In this document: positions 23,711-34,791 of the stretch, piece after piece
Position numbering within the stretch: position 1 is the first letter of the stretch
Layout: every line of letters begins with the position of its first letter
Origin: Manis javanica
Lineage: Eukaryota; Chordata; Mammalia; Pholidota; Manidae
Reading direction: 5' to 3'
Assembly (NCBI RefSeq): GCF_040802235.1
Contig: NC_133169.1
Location: 47,933,034-47,997,033, forward strand
DNA: 64,000 bases
Program-made: the position numbers and the translations under genes
The notes under the pieces: model-generated
The model's database searches: none
Seen by the model: only the letters and a program-made list of their open reading frames with translations
What the model was told of the DNA's origin: nothing

Positions 23711-25730
23711 AATGGGTGAATTTTGTCAAAGGTTTTTTCTGCATCTGTTGAAATTATTATATCATTTTCATCCTTCATTTTATCAAGCCATCCCTGAAAT
23801 AAATCTCCCTTTATTAGGGTGCATGATCTTTTCAATGTTTGTTTAATTCATTTTGCTAATACTTTCTTGAGGATTTATTGCATCTGTGCTCATTAGGGTT
23901 ATTAGCCTATGGTTGTCTTTTTCTATGGTGTACTTGTCTGGTTTTGGTATGAGGGTGATGTTGATCTCATAAAATGAATTTGGAAGCATTCTCTCCTCTT
24001 ATGTTTTTTGGAAGAATATGAGAGGGAAAGGTATTAACTCTTTCATTATTTGGTAGAATTTTCCCACAAAGTCGTCGGCCTTTGATTTTGTTGGGAGTTT
24101 TCTGATTACTGATTCAGAATTTCCTTCTAGTAATTTTTCTATTTCTTCATGAATTCAGTCTGAGAAGATTGTATGTTTCTAGGGATTTTTCTTTCTAGGG
24201 ATTTTTCCATTTCTTCAAGGTTGTCCATTCAATTTGTTGGCTATAATTGTTCATGGCTGTTTCTCACATCCTTTTGAGTTTCTGTGGTATCAGTTATGAT
24301 GTCTTCTCTTATTTTTTTTGAGTCCTCTTTCTTTTCTCAGTAAGTCTACCTAAAGGCTTATCGGTTTTGTTTATCTTTTCAAAGAACCTGCTCTTAGTTT
24401 CAATGACCTTTTCTGTTGCTTTTTTTATCTTTATTTCATTTATTTCTGCACTTCATTATTTCCTTCCTTCTACCGACTCTGGGCTTTGTTTTCCTTTTGC
24501 TAGTTCCTTTAGGGTACAGGGTTATATTCCTTATTGGAGATCTTTCTTGGTTTTTTTTTTTTTTGAGGTATTTCTATAAACTTCCTTCTTAGAACTGATT
24601 TTATGTATCCCAATCATTGCGTTTCTGTTTTCATTAGCCTCCAGGTATTTTTTAAAATTTTCTCTTTATTTGCTGAACCTTTCATTAGGCGCGTGTGGTT
24701 TAGTCTTCACATGTTTGTGTTTTCTCTAGTTTTTTTCTGTAACTGATTTCCAGTTTTATTCTGTTGTGGTTGGAAAAGATGATATGATTTCAGTCTTCTT
24801 AAATATTATTAAATTTATGAAGACCTATTTTGTGGCCAAACATGTGGTCTATCATTAAGAAAGTTCCATGTGCATTTGAAAAGAATATGTGTTCTGCTGT
24901 TGGAAGAACTGCACTCTGTGTATCTGTTAAGTCCATCTGATTAATGTGTCATTTAAAGCCAATGTTTCCTTATTGATTTTCAATCTAGGTGATCTGTCTA
25001 TTGACATGAGATATTAAAATCTCCTACTGTTATTGTATTGCTGTCAGTTTCTCCCTATATGCCTGTTAACTGTCACTTTATGTATTTGGGTGCTCCTTCA
25101 TTAGGTGCATAAATATTTTTAAATGTTATACTTTCTTTTTGGATTGATCCCCTTATCACTATGTAATGCCCTTGTCTTTTTTACAGTCTTTGGTTTAAAG
25201 TCCATTTTGTTTGATATAATTACTGCTACCCCACCTTCCTTTTCATTTCCATTTGCATGGAATAACTTTTCCCATAACTTCACTTTGAATTTGTCTGATA
25301 TAATTACTGCTACCCCATCTTCCTTTTCATTTCCATTTGCATGGAATAACTTTTCCCATAACTTCACTTTGAATTTGTCTGATATAATTACTGCTACCCC
25401 ATCGTCCTATTCATTTCCATTTGCATGGAATAACTTTTTCCACAACTTCACTTTGAATTTCTGTGTATCTCTAGATATGAAGCGAATCTTTTGTAGAGAG
25501 ATGGGTGTTGTTTTTATCCATTCAGACATCCTATGTGTTTTGATTAGGGCATTTAGCCCATTTACATTTACATAATCATTGATAGGTATGCACTTAACTG
25601 CGATTTTGTTGATTGTTTTCTGATTGGTTTGATAGTTCTTCTCTGTTCCTTTCTTCTCTTGCTCTTTTGTGGTTTGGTGTTTTTCTTTAATACTCTGGCT
25701 GGATTCCTTTTGTGACTGGGCAGTGTGCAT
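23711..25730 (-). mobile_element. LINE-1 ORF2, minus strand (RT to endonuclease)
   Basis: Antisense ORF2. The RT region is at about 23720-24420 ('tttgtcaaaggttttttctgc'). The conserved 'caaagaacctgctcttagt' is at 24378, and the endonuclease side lies at 25100-25600, where the frame contains HANGNEKE and VAVIIS. The element runs into an LTR at 25731 and seems to resume at 26306. Stops throughout make it inactive. It carries an 84-bp triplication (separate entry). Confidence 0.75.
25213..25464 (-). repeat. 84-bp unit tandemly triplicated inside L1 ORF2
   Basis: Three copies start at 25213, 25297 and 25381, each opening 'gatataattactgctaccc'. Copies 1 and 2 are almost identical and copy 3 has a few changes. 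The period of 84 bp equals 28 codons, so the L1 endonuclease reading frame is kept across the repeats. Confidence 0.95.
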
Positions 25731-26305
25731 TGTGGATCTCCTGGGTTCTTGTCTTGAAGGAAAGAATTCAGTTTAAAGACCCAATAGACAGTTAAATCGG
25801 CAGGGTGTTTTTATTTAGCGCAGCAAAAGACAGTACTACTCCTGAGACAGAGAAGCAGGCTGACCCCAAGGGTGGGTAGCCACTCATTGGGCTTTTCACT
25901 GTGTCTTTTATGGAGTTTATTTGGTTTCCTCCCTCCCATTTTTTCATTCTCACACTGTCTTTCAGATGTCTTGTTTCCTCCTCTTCAGCCTCTTTGTATA
26001 AGTTTGTGTTTGTCATTTTTTCCCATGAACATCCAAGAGAGATGCATGGTGGGGTCAAAACTTTAATGTAAATGATACAATACTGATATGGTGGCTTCAG
26101 GGTCATTAACAACAAGGTCTTTCGTAAGTGCATATGCTCTAAAATCAGGAAGGTCCAGTGACCGTATCTTCTGTTTATCAGTTTGTGCTGAACCACTGAA
26201 TGGGTTGGTCTGAAGGAGACAGGCGGTCTCTGACCAGAGACTGGGTGGGCGGCTGCCTTCCTCTCTCCTCTCCTGCTCCTGTCTCTCTAACTGCCTACTC
26301 TAACA
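25731..26305 (-). mobile_element. Endogenous retrovirus LTR (about 575 bp), minus strand
   Basis: Plus-strand ends are TGTGGATC and CTCTAACA, giving TG...CA termini. On the minus strand, AATAAA lies at 25815-25810 and a U5 follows with 'gaattctttccttcaagac'. It splits an antisense L1: L1-like sequence precedes it and resumes at 26306 ('tgtgtgttatctattatgt'). No clean target duplication was seen. Confidence 0.6.
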
Positions 26306-26408
26306 TTGCCACTATTTTTGTGTGTTATCTATTATGTGTTTTTGGTTTGTGGTTAGTATGAGATTCATATATGCCAAGCTACGTGTGTATGTGTGTGTGT
26401 GTGTGTGT
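26306..26408 (-). mobile_element. L1 remnant beyond the LTR, with (TG)n
   Basis: 'gtttttggtttgtggttag' is typical antisense L1. It ends in a TG microsatellite at 26384-26408. Confidence 0.5.
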
Positions 26409-26975
26409 CCTCTTCTGAAAGGAAAGAATTCCAGATACAGAGTTAAAGCCAGAGGAGTTTTTAATCTAGCACATGTATGGAAGACACTCTACTTTCAGTT
26501 GCCTGAGAGAATCCCACCAGGCCCCAGCTCCTCCAACAGACTATTTGAGGTTACCCAATGAATCTCCATCTCATACAGTCTGGACGTATTTCAAACTGCT
26601 GGTTTTGCACTGGTCCCAGGGTGAACGAGTTTATGTGTGAACCCTTGAAAATCAGAATCTCAATATCCTATAGCCTTTTGAGTCTCCTTGAAATAAGTCC
26701 CATTGGTTTTCAAAGCAGATGTTTTGGGGGGTCATCTTTCCAGTACAGGTCCCAAAGATTGGGTACGTGACGTGGGGCACACACCCCTTGCTCAGTGGAG
26801 AGCTCCGCAAGTGTGAGCTCCCTCCTCACTGTGGGTCACTGTCCTGGAAGGAGGGCTGTTGGCAAGACTGTCTCTGCCTCTCCTTCCATCTCAGTGTGGC
26901 CCTTTCATCGTCTGGTCAGAGGAGCTTACCAGTCTTCTATTACCTCCCTTAGTTTATACTCCTCTCATTTTTTCA
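26409..26975 (-). mobile_element. Probable LTR or L1 5'-UTR-type repeat, minus strand
   Basis: The left end resembles a U5 read on the minus strand ('ggaattctttcctttcag'). The part at 26785-26960 is a diverged relative of 23460-23570. No coding content. Confidence 0.4.
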
Positions 26976-26979
26976 GTTC

Positions 26980-27350
26980 CAGAACACTTCTTTTTGGTGT
27001 TCCTGGAATGGGCCATCCATGCTCTTGGGATATTTGGCTCTTCTCTCTCTCTTGGTACAATGTTTTCATCTCAGATGTTGGGATTCCAGATTGTCTAGGT
27101 TCCTTCAGGTCTTCTCCTGCAAAGTCACAGTGAAACCTTCCCTGGCTACCCAATCTACAATTTCAGCCCTCTTCCAAAATGTCATATCCCCTCTTTTTTC
27201 TTCTTAGCTTCTAACACTATTTTTACACTGTTTCCTTTGTTTACCTTGATCATATCTTTCCCCCAAAAAAGAAAATTTGTGTCTTTACTACTATATCTCT
27301 AGGAGTTCATTGAATAGCGTTAAACAAATGAATAAAGGGATTATAGATTT
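26980..27350 (+). mobile_element. LINE-2 3' end
   Basis: The L2 landmarks are present in order: 'ttcctggaatgggcc', 'cagtgaaaccttccctggct' and an end near 'aaacaaatgaataaa'. Ancient and strongly diverged. Confidence 0.7.
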
Positions 27351-28900
27351 TTTCAACTTTATTTTCCAGCAATTGCATTTAAATATAATTGTTTCCCATT
27401 AGATTTTGAACTTTTCAATAAGTTATTTTCCACAATCTGATGTTCTTATAGCCTTCTATACCACTTAATTTTACTGATGTGTTACTTTCCCTATTTTCTT
27501 GAAGCTAGTAAATCATTTAACACTTTTCATCTGATCATTGCTTTGACCTAATCACCAACTTCATTTAATCTAGTCTTTATACTTTTTCAGAAAGATCTAT
27601 GGAACATTAAAATAGCCCATTGGAATTTGGGGCATGGTTGTAGTTTATAGATTTGCTGGTCTTCATTGTAGGTATTAGGTCTGGGCCTTATTTTTATTGT
27701 CAAATACCAACTCTCAATGTCTTAAGGTTTTTCTTTCGAGCTGGTGAGATTCCCTGAAGAAGAATTATCCACTCTAGTACTTAAAAGGTGTAACTTTAGC
27801 TGCTGGTATTCTCAGGCCAAGTAGAAGGAAGGACATTGTAACTCACCGTTTAATAGGAAGAATTTCCTTTAATCTCTTTCAGTCTGGTTTCCACATCCTC
27901 ACTGGTGTCCATGTGTTTCCCAGTTCTACATCTCTCTTGTTAAATCTCTCCAAGAGGAAAATTCTGATTTTCTTCTGAGGGAGAAAATTGATTTTTTAGC
28001 CACAGGATAGGACAGAGGATCTGTAGCCCAGTTTCAGGGGGGCTGTTCCTCCAAAGTCCTTAATTATTCTCTGATTCTTCGGTGTTTGCTCTCTATTCCC
28101 TGGCCAGTCTAGAGTTCGGTTAAGTCATCTAATACTAATATATCCATCTTCCAAATTTTATATTTAATTTCTGTAATCACCTTTCCTCTTCTCTGTCCTT
28201 TTTGGTTTATGCATTTTTGTTTCTTAAATCTCTTTACTGCATTTTAAGGAGGGAGCAGAGAAAAACACATTTCAATTACTTCATTTAAAATAGTAAAATT
28301 ATTTAAACAGTTCTGGTTTTGCATATGTCATGAACAATTTGTAGTATACTTTATACATAATAATTTCCAGTTCAATTCAGAGCAATAGAATTTGGGCCAT
28401 TCAGTTTCTTGTATTGCTTTATTTATAAGAAAGTAGAGTTAACACCATAGAGTAGAAAAAAAGAAAGCAGCGTGACTTAGGATATGTAAAGGCCAGGATC
28501 TGAGCTGTGAAGGTGCCATTTACTCTGTCTCTAGGCAGTTCTTCACGGTTCCGGGTCTCCATGTCCTTCCTCCTGAACTGGTTTAGGTTTAGAGAAGTGG
28601 TTCCTAAGATCATTCTTAAATAGATATTTTATTTTTTATTAATATAAATAGGATTCCATTGGTTTGTGTATTTTAGCATAGATTCCATGGGATGACTCAC
28701 CAAATATGTAAGTTGATTATATTGTGCTACCACTTTATTGAGATTTCTGACTCTTATGACGGAGTTATGACAATTTGCCTCCCTACAGCAATACTGAAAG
28801 AATTTAATCAGACTCAGCTAAGTTTTGCTGTGCTCACAGGCCCTATTGAAGTTCTTATTTGTCAGATAAATATGGAAATCATTAAAGCAGGATAATTACC
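27351..28900. other. No recognised feature
   Basis: Moderately AT-rich DNA without a convincing exon, RNA gene or repeat. Short frames at 28419-28613 and 28692-28895 lack domains. Confidence 0.5.
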
Positions 28901-28904
28901 TAGA

Positions 28905-29070
28905 GACCATTGACCCAACTTTCTCCTGTCACAGATGAGGAAACTTAAGAGTATATAGTGACAAGGATTGCTCAAGATCAGTGAGATTTAATTCCATCTC
29001 AGATTTAGTTCCATCTACTGACAAGACCCTGAACTGAATCATTCCAAATCATGACCTCATCAGGATTCTG
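28905..29070 (+). mobile_element. MIR SINE relic
   Basis: Carries the MIR core 'cacagatgaggaaactta', followed by 'ttgctcaagatcagtgaga' and the expected weak tail. This is an ancient tRNA-derived SINE. Confidence 0.65.
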
Positions 29071-29930
29071 TCACTGTTGTAGTCACTTTGTCATACTATG
29101 TTTTTGTTCCGTTTCATTGCACACAGTGATTTTAAACAGGTGTCACTGATGTCCACCTTTTAAATTGGTAAAGTAGCCTCATAGCTTAATTCTTGTAAAC
29201 ACTTTGTTTTTCCATTACTGAGTTCGAATTCAGTACATTAGTCCTGAGCATCTCGTTATTTCACTCCCAGAATGTAGTAAAAGGGAGCTATGAAAAATGA
29301 CAAAATGTCATCATCAGAAATTCCAGATGATGACAGATAGCTGAAGAAATGAGAATTCTTATTAAAACATTAAACCTGTCCCCTTTAGATTTATCCAATT
29401 AGTTCAATTAGAACTGCAATAAAGAAATAACATTTTAGCATTTTTATTCTCCAAACTTTATTAATTGCCAATTTGATGTAGTGTAAAATGATCTTTACTT
29501 TAAGACTTTGTTTTATTAAGAACAAAAGGTGTCTTCTTCAGGAGTCAGTATTTTCAATAATATAACAGCTATAGTGGTTAGGGGTGGGGAGGGAGGTATT
29601 CAGTTTTATTTAAAATTAAATTTGTGATGTAATTTACCAGAGTGTAGCTCTTCTCTGTAGATAGTAATGCTCATCTGGGAGATGTCTTTCTTGCATGTTT
29701 TTAAGCAATTTGTGAATTCCATCAGGAATGGCACTAAAAATGTTAGATTAGGAATTAATATGCACCAGGAAACTTACTTAATTCCATTAAATATCTGAGG
29801 TACCTAATTAGATTCTGCATGTTGGTTGAGAAGCCTACACATTTAGAAAGCTTTTACATCAAAATTCTTAAATTCCTAAATATAAACTTCCATTTTTGGC
29901 CACAGGAACAGTTCTGTTGATGTATTTTGC
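29071..29930. other. No recognised feature
   Basis: AT-rich sequence directly upstream of the CpG island. No exon or repeat recognised. Confidence 0.5.
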
Positions 29931-29934
29931 TCTT

Positions 29935-30610
29935 CAAAGTTGGGCGGTAAAGGCCTCCCCCACCTGGCCCCACTGGGGGAGGGGAATTTCTTTGCCTGTC
30001 GGGTCGGCCCCAGAGGCGTTGAGCTCATGCGCTCCGATCCCCGCCCTCGGAGCACCCTGGCGCCGCCGCCACTGTGCAGGGGCCGTCCCGGCCGCAGGTG
30101 CGGTGCGCGGGCCCTGGCCGCCCTGCCGCGCGGCCTCCCGGGCGGAGGGCTGCAAGGTCCAGACAGGCAGAGGGCGGGGATGGCGTCCGAGGGCCCGGAG
30201 GCCGAGGAGGACAGGTCGGAGGGCCCCGCGGCTGTCGCTGGCGGAACCGGAGCGCGACCTCCGGTTTCCGACAGCCCGCCGGCCGCGGCCGGGCGCTGGG
30301 AGGGGGAGCGCGGGCGTCCGCGGCGCCGCCCGCCAGCCCCGAGCCCGCGCCGCGCCCCGGGCCGGCCCCCCAGCGACATACGCTTCTGGCCCAGCGTCGG
30401 GGAGCCCTGGGCGCGTGCGGGGCAGCGGCCGCGCCCGAGGAGCCAAGCCGCCCGGCCTCCGCGCGCGCCCCCGCTGACAGACAGACCCCGCCCCCCGGGG
30501 AGCGCTGGCTCCCTGCCACCGCCTATCCCGTTCCAGCCGTGCTGCGCAGGCGCGGCCTCTGTGGCGCCCTTGCAGGGCTCCGCTGTCAGAGCCCATTTTC
30601 AGGAAGCATC
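29935..30610. promoter_or_regulatory. Orphan CpG island
   Basis: About 670 bp with very high GC and dense CpG, set sharply in AT-rich flanks. It contains a GC box ('ccccgcccc' near 30485) and TGCGCAGGCGC at 30543-30553, an NRF1-like site. Open frames up to 254 codons exist on both strands (29940-30704 plus; 29934-30596 and 29876-30379 minus). They are rich in Pro, Arg, Ala and Gly with no domain, as GC-rich DNA yields by chance. This looks like a promoter or first exon of an unidentified transcript, orientation unknown. I did not recognise a protein. Confidence 0.65.
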
Positions 30611-32595
30611 AGGACACATCTGCTGTGGTTGTACGCTTTGTTTTTTTACTGGAAGATTGGCTGACTTAATCTGTCGCTTCTCTAACCAAAGTTGTGGCCA
30701 GTGACAAATCTGACTGAAAAGTTTGGGTCCTTTCTTTCTAGGCAAGTGTTTGCCGCCAGTGAGTAACGCGCTGCACTCTGAGGGTCCTGCAGGAGGTCCT
30801 GACACATATTTTAAGCCCTGAACCTGAGCTCAAGGGTTCCCCAAATTATCCCGACTGTCAGCCGACCGCTCTGAAGGGAACAGCAGTCAGATGCGGCAGC
30901 TCTTAAGTGTTTATGGAAACTATCAGCGTCACTTTCTGAGAACCGGCTGCTCTCCACAGGCGGGGCCCGGCCTGTGCTCTGTAGCGCCACCTTCTGGCCC
31001 GTGGCATCCTCACTGCCTTCCACCTGCATAGTCCCCCTTCATTCGCCTTTTGAGTGCTGGCGTCCCAGTGCTGGGGACAGCAGAGACCGTTCACCTTTCA
31101 AAGCCTATCCTGTATGGACCGTATGTATGGGCTCTATAGGCACAGTTCTTTCAAGCCCTACTTTTTAAAATTACAATATTAGTAAATCTAGGAATTGCAT
31201 ACCTGTAAGTTTAAAACTCCAGCATTGCAGAAGGGGGCGTGTCTTCCTCCCTGAGTTCCTGGCTTCCCCTTCACAGACAACCAAGATTCCAGGCTCTTGT
31301 ATATCATCCTGGTTACCGGCTCTGCGTGTGCAGCCACATGTGTATATACTCTCCACTTGGTTTACACAAGTTGTGGGAACACTGACTGAGCAAAAGCACA
31401 GAGATGACAAACATGGTGCACAGGGAATTTTAGATTTTAGATAGTGCTGTGCACAGGAGAAGACAGAAAAGGATGACATAGGGGGACCTAGATTGGCCCT
31501 TGAGGTCCCAAGATCCAAACTTTCTTCATAGGAATTAGTGCAACGCAGTTGGGTCAATCAGTTCCCACTCCCATCTCCACCCTCAGGTGCTTATTGTCAA
31601 TATTGTACTGTATTTTGGCATGAAGCATTGCATTTGTGTTTTGTTTCTGTTTCTTTTCCATGGCATTTCCATTCATGTTTTGAGTTGGCTCTATGGCAGA
31701 GTTAAGTGACTTTTTCAGGAGTGGCTCTTGTAATATTTTTTTTTAATGCACATTTGACAATTTCTGCCAGTTGCTTTTACACTTGAAAACAACTTGTCTG
31801 CAGATCATACTGCAGTATTACACCTTCTTTTCTCAGCGTCTGCAGATACTCTACTATTTCTCTACTATTTTCAAGCAATGTATGTTGCTTTATGGAAGAG
31901 TAAAGCCAGCTTGATGTTTAGCACTTGCCATGACTTGCTTTTACTCTTAGGATACCTGAAGAATTTTATTTGTTTTATCCTTTAAGGAAAAAAAATAACT
32001 GCAATTTAGGAATTTGTGGTTTCAGGTCTTCATTGCAAGGGGTGTTTTACTGTGGTATATCTTGAATAATTGGTTTATTGGTTGACCTTTTTATTGTTAC
32101 GTTACATCATCTCACCTTTCTTTTTTTATCTGTCTTCTCATTGTGTATTTGTCCTTCCCTTTATAACTGCTCTCAAGTAGATATGTCTATCAGTTTTTCA
32201 GTTGAAAGATGTATTCTGTTATTCTGTTTCTTTCTGGTCCTAAGTTGTTTGTTCATCCTGTTTTGACCTTGTTTAGCTTTGTATTCCCCTCCTCCCCCGC
32301 TTTCCATTTTTATTTCTTTGCTTTGGCTTGTCATCTTGTCTTTACGCCCTCGTTGTACTGAAGCCAGTTGCCAGTTCTATGGCATGAAGAATGCTAATGT
32401 ACTTCTTTGTCTATTCCTTGGGTTACATTTTTCAAACAGGTTTCTTTTTTCTTCATTTCAGTCACCTTTGTTTTCCTCAGTATGTTTACCTAGTTGCTAT
32501 GCTCTCTTTTTTTCCTATTGCTCTTGTTTAATTAGGGATTTCCATTCTCACTCAGCCTACTGTATTTTACTGCTGGTGAATTTACTCTGACACTC
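30611..32595. other. No recognised feature downstream of the CpG island
   Basis: The first 500 bp are mixed-composition and could hold transcribed sequence of the island. From 31.6 kb the DNA is T-rich. No exon structure I can defend; frames such as 31171-31557 (minus) and 32279-32590 (plus) show no domain. Confidence 0.4.
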
Positions 32596-32599
32596 TGTG

Positions 32600-33120
32600 C
32601 TTGTCTTGGTGTGGGAGCTGAGAAAAAAATCTCTCTCCACTCACCCCCTTGGAAAAGAAGTCAACCTCCTCATCCCTGGAACCTATGAATATGTTAGTGC
32701 AAGTGTCAAAAGAGGCTTTTTAAGTGGGATTTATTTCAAGGTTTTGAAAAGGGCAGATTATCCTGGATTGCCTGTGTGGGGATGATGTAATCATAAGAGT
32801 CCTTATGGGAGGAGGTAGGGGGAAGAGAGAGAGAGAGTGGCCATGTGACAGTGGAAGTGGATGTTGTAGTGATGTATTCTAAAGATGAAGGAAATGAAGG
32901 TGCGCCAGCAATGTAGGCAGCCTCTAGAATCTGGAAAAGGGAACACAGTCACCCCTACAGCCTCCAGGTGGGACCAGTTCTGCTAACATCTTGATTTTAG
33001 GCAGTAAGACCCATAATGGAATTATGATCTCCAGAACTGCAAGATGAGAAATTTGTATTTTAAGCTCCTTACACAGTGGTAATCTGCTATAACAGCAATA
33101 GGAAGCTCATACTATAGGGC
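32600..33120 (+). mobile_element. MLT1-type MaLR LTR
   Basis: Ordered MLT1 landmarks: 'ccctggaacctatgaatatg', 'gattatcctggattgcctg', 'gcctctagaatctggaaa', 'acatcttgattttaggc', 'ctccagaactgcaagat', and a close near 'aggaagctcatactat'. Ancient and diverged. Confidence 0.7.
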
Positions 33121-33269
33121 ATGTTTAGAATAATTCTTTCTCTTAGTTCTAGACCTAATCTGAACCATTTTATTTTTGAGAAAGATTTTTTCTGTCTTTA
33201 GTTAATTATTGACTACTAACTTAAGAATGCTCCTTAGTCACTAGCTTATGGTTATTTCATTGATTTATA

Positions 33270-33610
33270 TTTTCTTTTTGTTCCTGATCTCCAATTCCTT
33301 CTTGATGCCCTGCCCTGTAGGCATATAGTATAATGGGCGTGGCTTTTATTCTTGGAAATGTATTCTGTTGTATTTATCAACCATATGTTGCTTATCCATT
33401 CTTTCTGAGTTAGAAACTAAAATGCCACTTCCATTCCATTATAAATAATGCTGTGAATATCACCCTTGTAAAGATCATGTTATAGAATGAGATTATAGGC
33501 TCATAGGTCATATGTATATTTAGTTTCATTAAATATTGACTATTTTCAAATCCATATCCTTACAATTATTTGTATAGGTTGATCTAATTTTTACCAATAT
33601 GGTATGTGTA
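33270..33610 (-). mobile_element. L1M-type 3' UTR fragment, minus strand
   Basis: 'ccattataaataatgctgtg' and the context around 33430-33520 match antisense L1M 3' sequence. Decayed. Confidence 0.5.
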
Positions 33611-34549
33611 AGATAGTATCTAATTTTTGGTTTGGGTTTATCCAATAGCTGACAAGGCTGAGACTGTCTTGGGAAATGTGCCTACCGTTTAGTGGCTGCA
33701 AGAGTCCAAGCCCATGTGTGTGGAACAGCGTGAGGCAGGACCTGCTTGAGGTAAAGAAGGCTGAAGCTGGCTGGATCACTGCCTGGCTCTAGAGCAACTG
33801 CTCAGTTTGAAGGAAATACATACTGCCCCTCAGGGAGCAGACAGTCAGTGGGAAGTTGGAAGTAGAATGGAGCTAACTAGAGCTCAAACCCTGTGCAGAT
33901 CCCATGGGTTTCCAGGAGACTGGGGCCTAGAACAGAAGCTGGCGAATGAAGCCTTCATGCTTGACAAGCACAGGATTCATGATGAGGGCCATGGATGTAA
34001 AGCCAGGGGCTTCCTATTTCCCTGAAGGCTCTGGGGAAGTGATGGGGAAAAGAGTTTCAAAAGAGACTGTGGGTTGTTGAAATACATGAGTCTGTTCCCT
34101 ATAGTGGGGAAAATTCAATAAATGCTGGAGCTGTGTGGAATCACAAGGTGTTCGCAAACCCACTATACACATATACCCCACATATAACTTTTATGTGTAC
34201 ATGTTATATGGTACTGCTAAGATATGACAGTTACCATGTTATATGGGGCAAGAAGGTTCTAAGTCTGGTTCAGGTGATGCCTTATTCTCACCCTTGGGGA
34301 AATTTAGCAATGTGGTTACCCTAGATACATGAAGTAATGATCTTTTGTTTAATCTACATCATTGGTTCCCACGTTTTGATATGAAGTGTAAGATAAAAAT
34401 TCAAGTTGATAAGAGTTTGTGTTGGGTAAAAGGGCCCCCCCCCATCACTGGTTTGCTCTGATGCCCGTGTCAGAATGCTCTGGAACCCTGTCTCACATCA
34501 TAATGGCCCTCCTGGTGTACTTAAGCACTGGCCAGGCCAGTGAGTGACT
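33611..34549. other. 5' flank of the FAM170A-like gene; no repeat recognised
   Basis: Mixed sequence that may hold the promoter and untranslated exon of the gene. A run of nine C occurs near 34433-34442. No TATA box at a convincing position and no CpG island. Confidence 0.4.
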
Positions 34550-34629
34550 GAGTGCGGAGAGAGCCTCTCTAGTTGCTTGTTGTTCTTGGATAGTGAGTGC
34601 GGAGAGAGCCTTTCCAGTTGCTTGTTGTT
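34550..34629 (+). repeat. 45-bp tandem duplication in the 5' flank/5' UTR
   Basis: The unit beginning 'gagtgcggagagagcct' starts at 34550 and again at 34595, with only small differences ('ctctctag' versus 'ctttccag'). It ends about 90 bp before the FAM170A-like start codon, so it probably lies in the promoter or 5' UTR. Confidence 0.9.
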
Positions 34630-34721
34630 AGATATACTGACCTGTTTCTTTGCTGCCATCACTTGAACCTCTGGCAGCAGAGTTCCAGGGAGGAAGGCAC
34701 ACTTCTTCGAAGTGCTGAGCC

Positions 34722-34791
34722 ATGAAGCGTAAACGGAAAAGGAAACATCTTGAAACCACACGTTCCCTCAAAGCTGCCAGGATGTCAGGAG
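34722..34791 (+). CDS. FAM170A: FAM170A-like exon 1 (start)
   Basis: ATG at 34722 is preceded by 'gagcc'. It encodes a strongly basic N-terminus (MKRKRKRKHLE), a probable nuclear localisation signal, and ends with one base of the next codon before donor GTGTGT. This start is chosen because the peptide matches the family N-terminus. Confidence 0.8.

Noticed and set aside
25123-25575. 150-codon plus frame with a threefold repeat, looking like a repetitive hydrophobic protein.
   Set aside because: It is the antisense of the 84-bp triplication in L1 ORF2.
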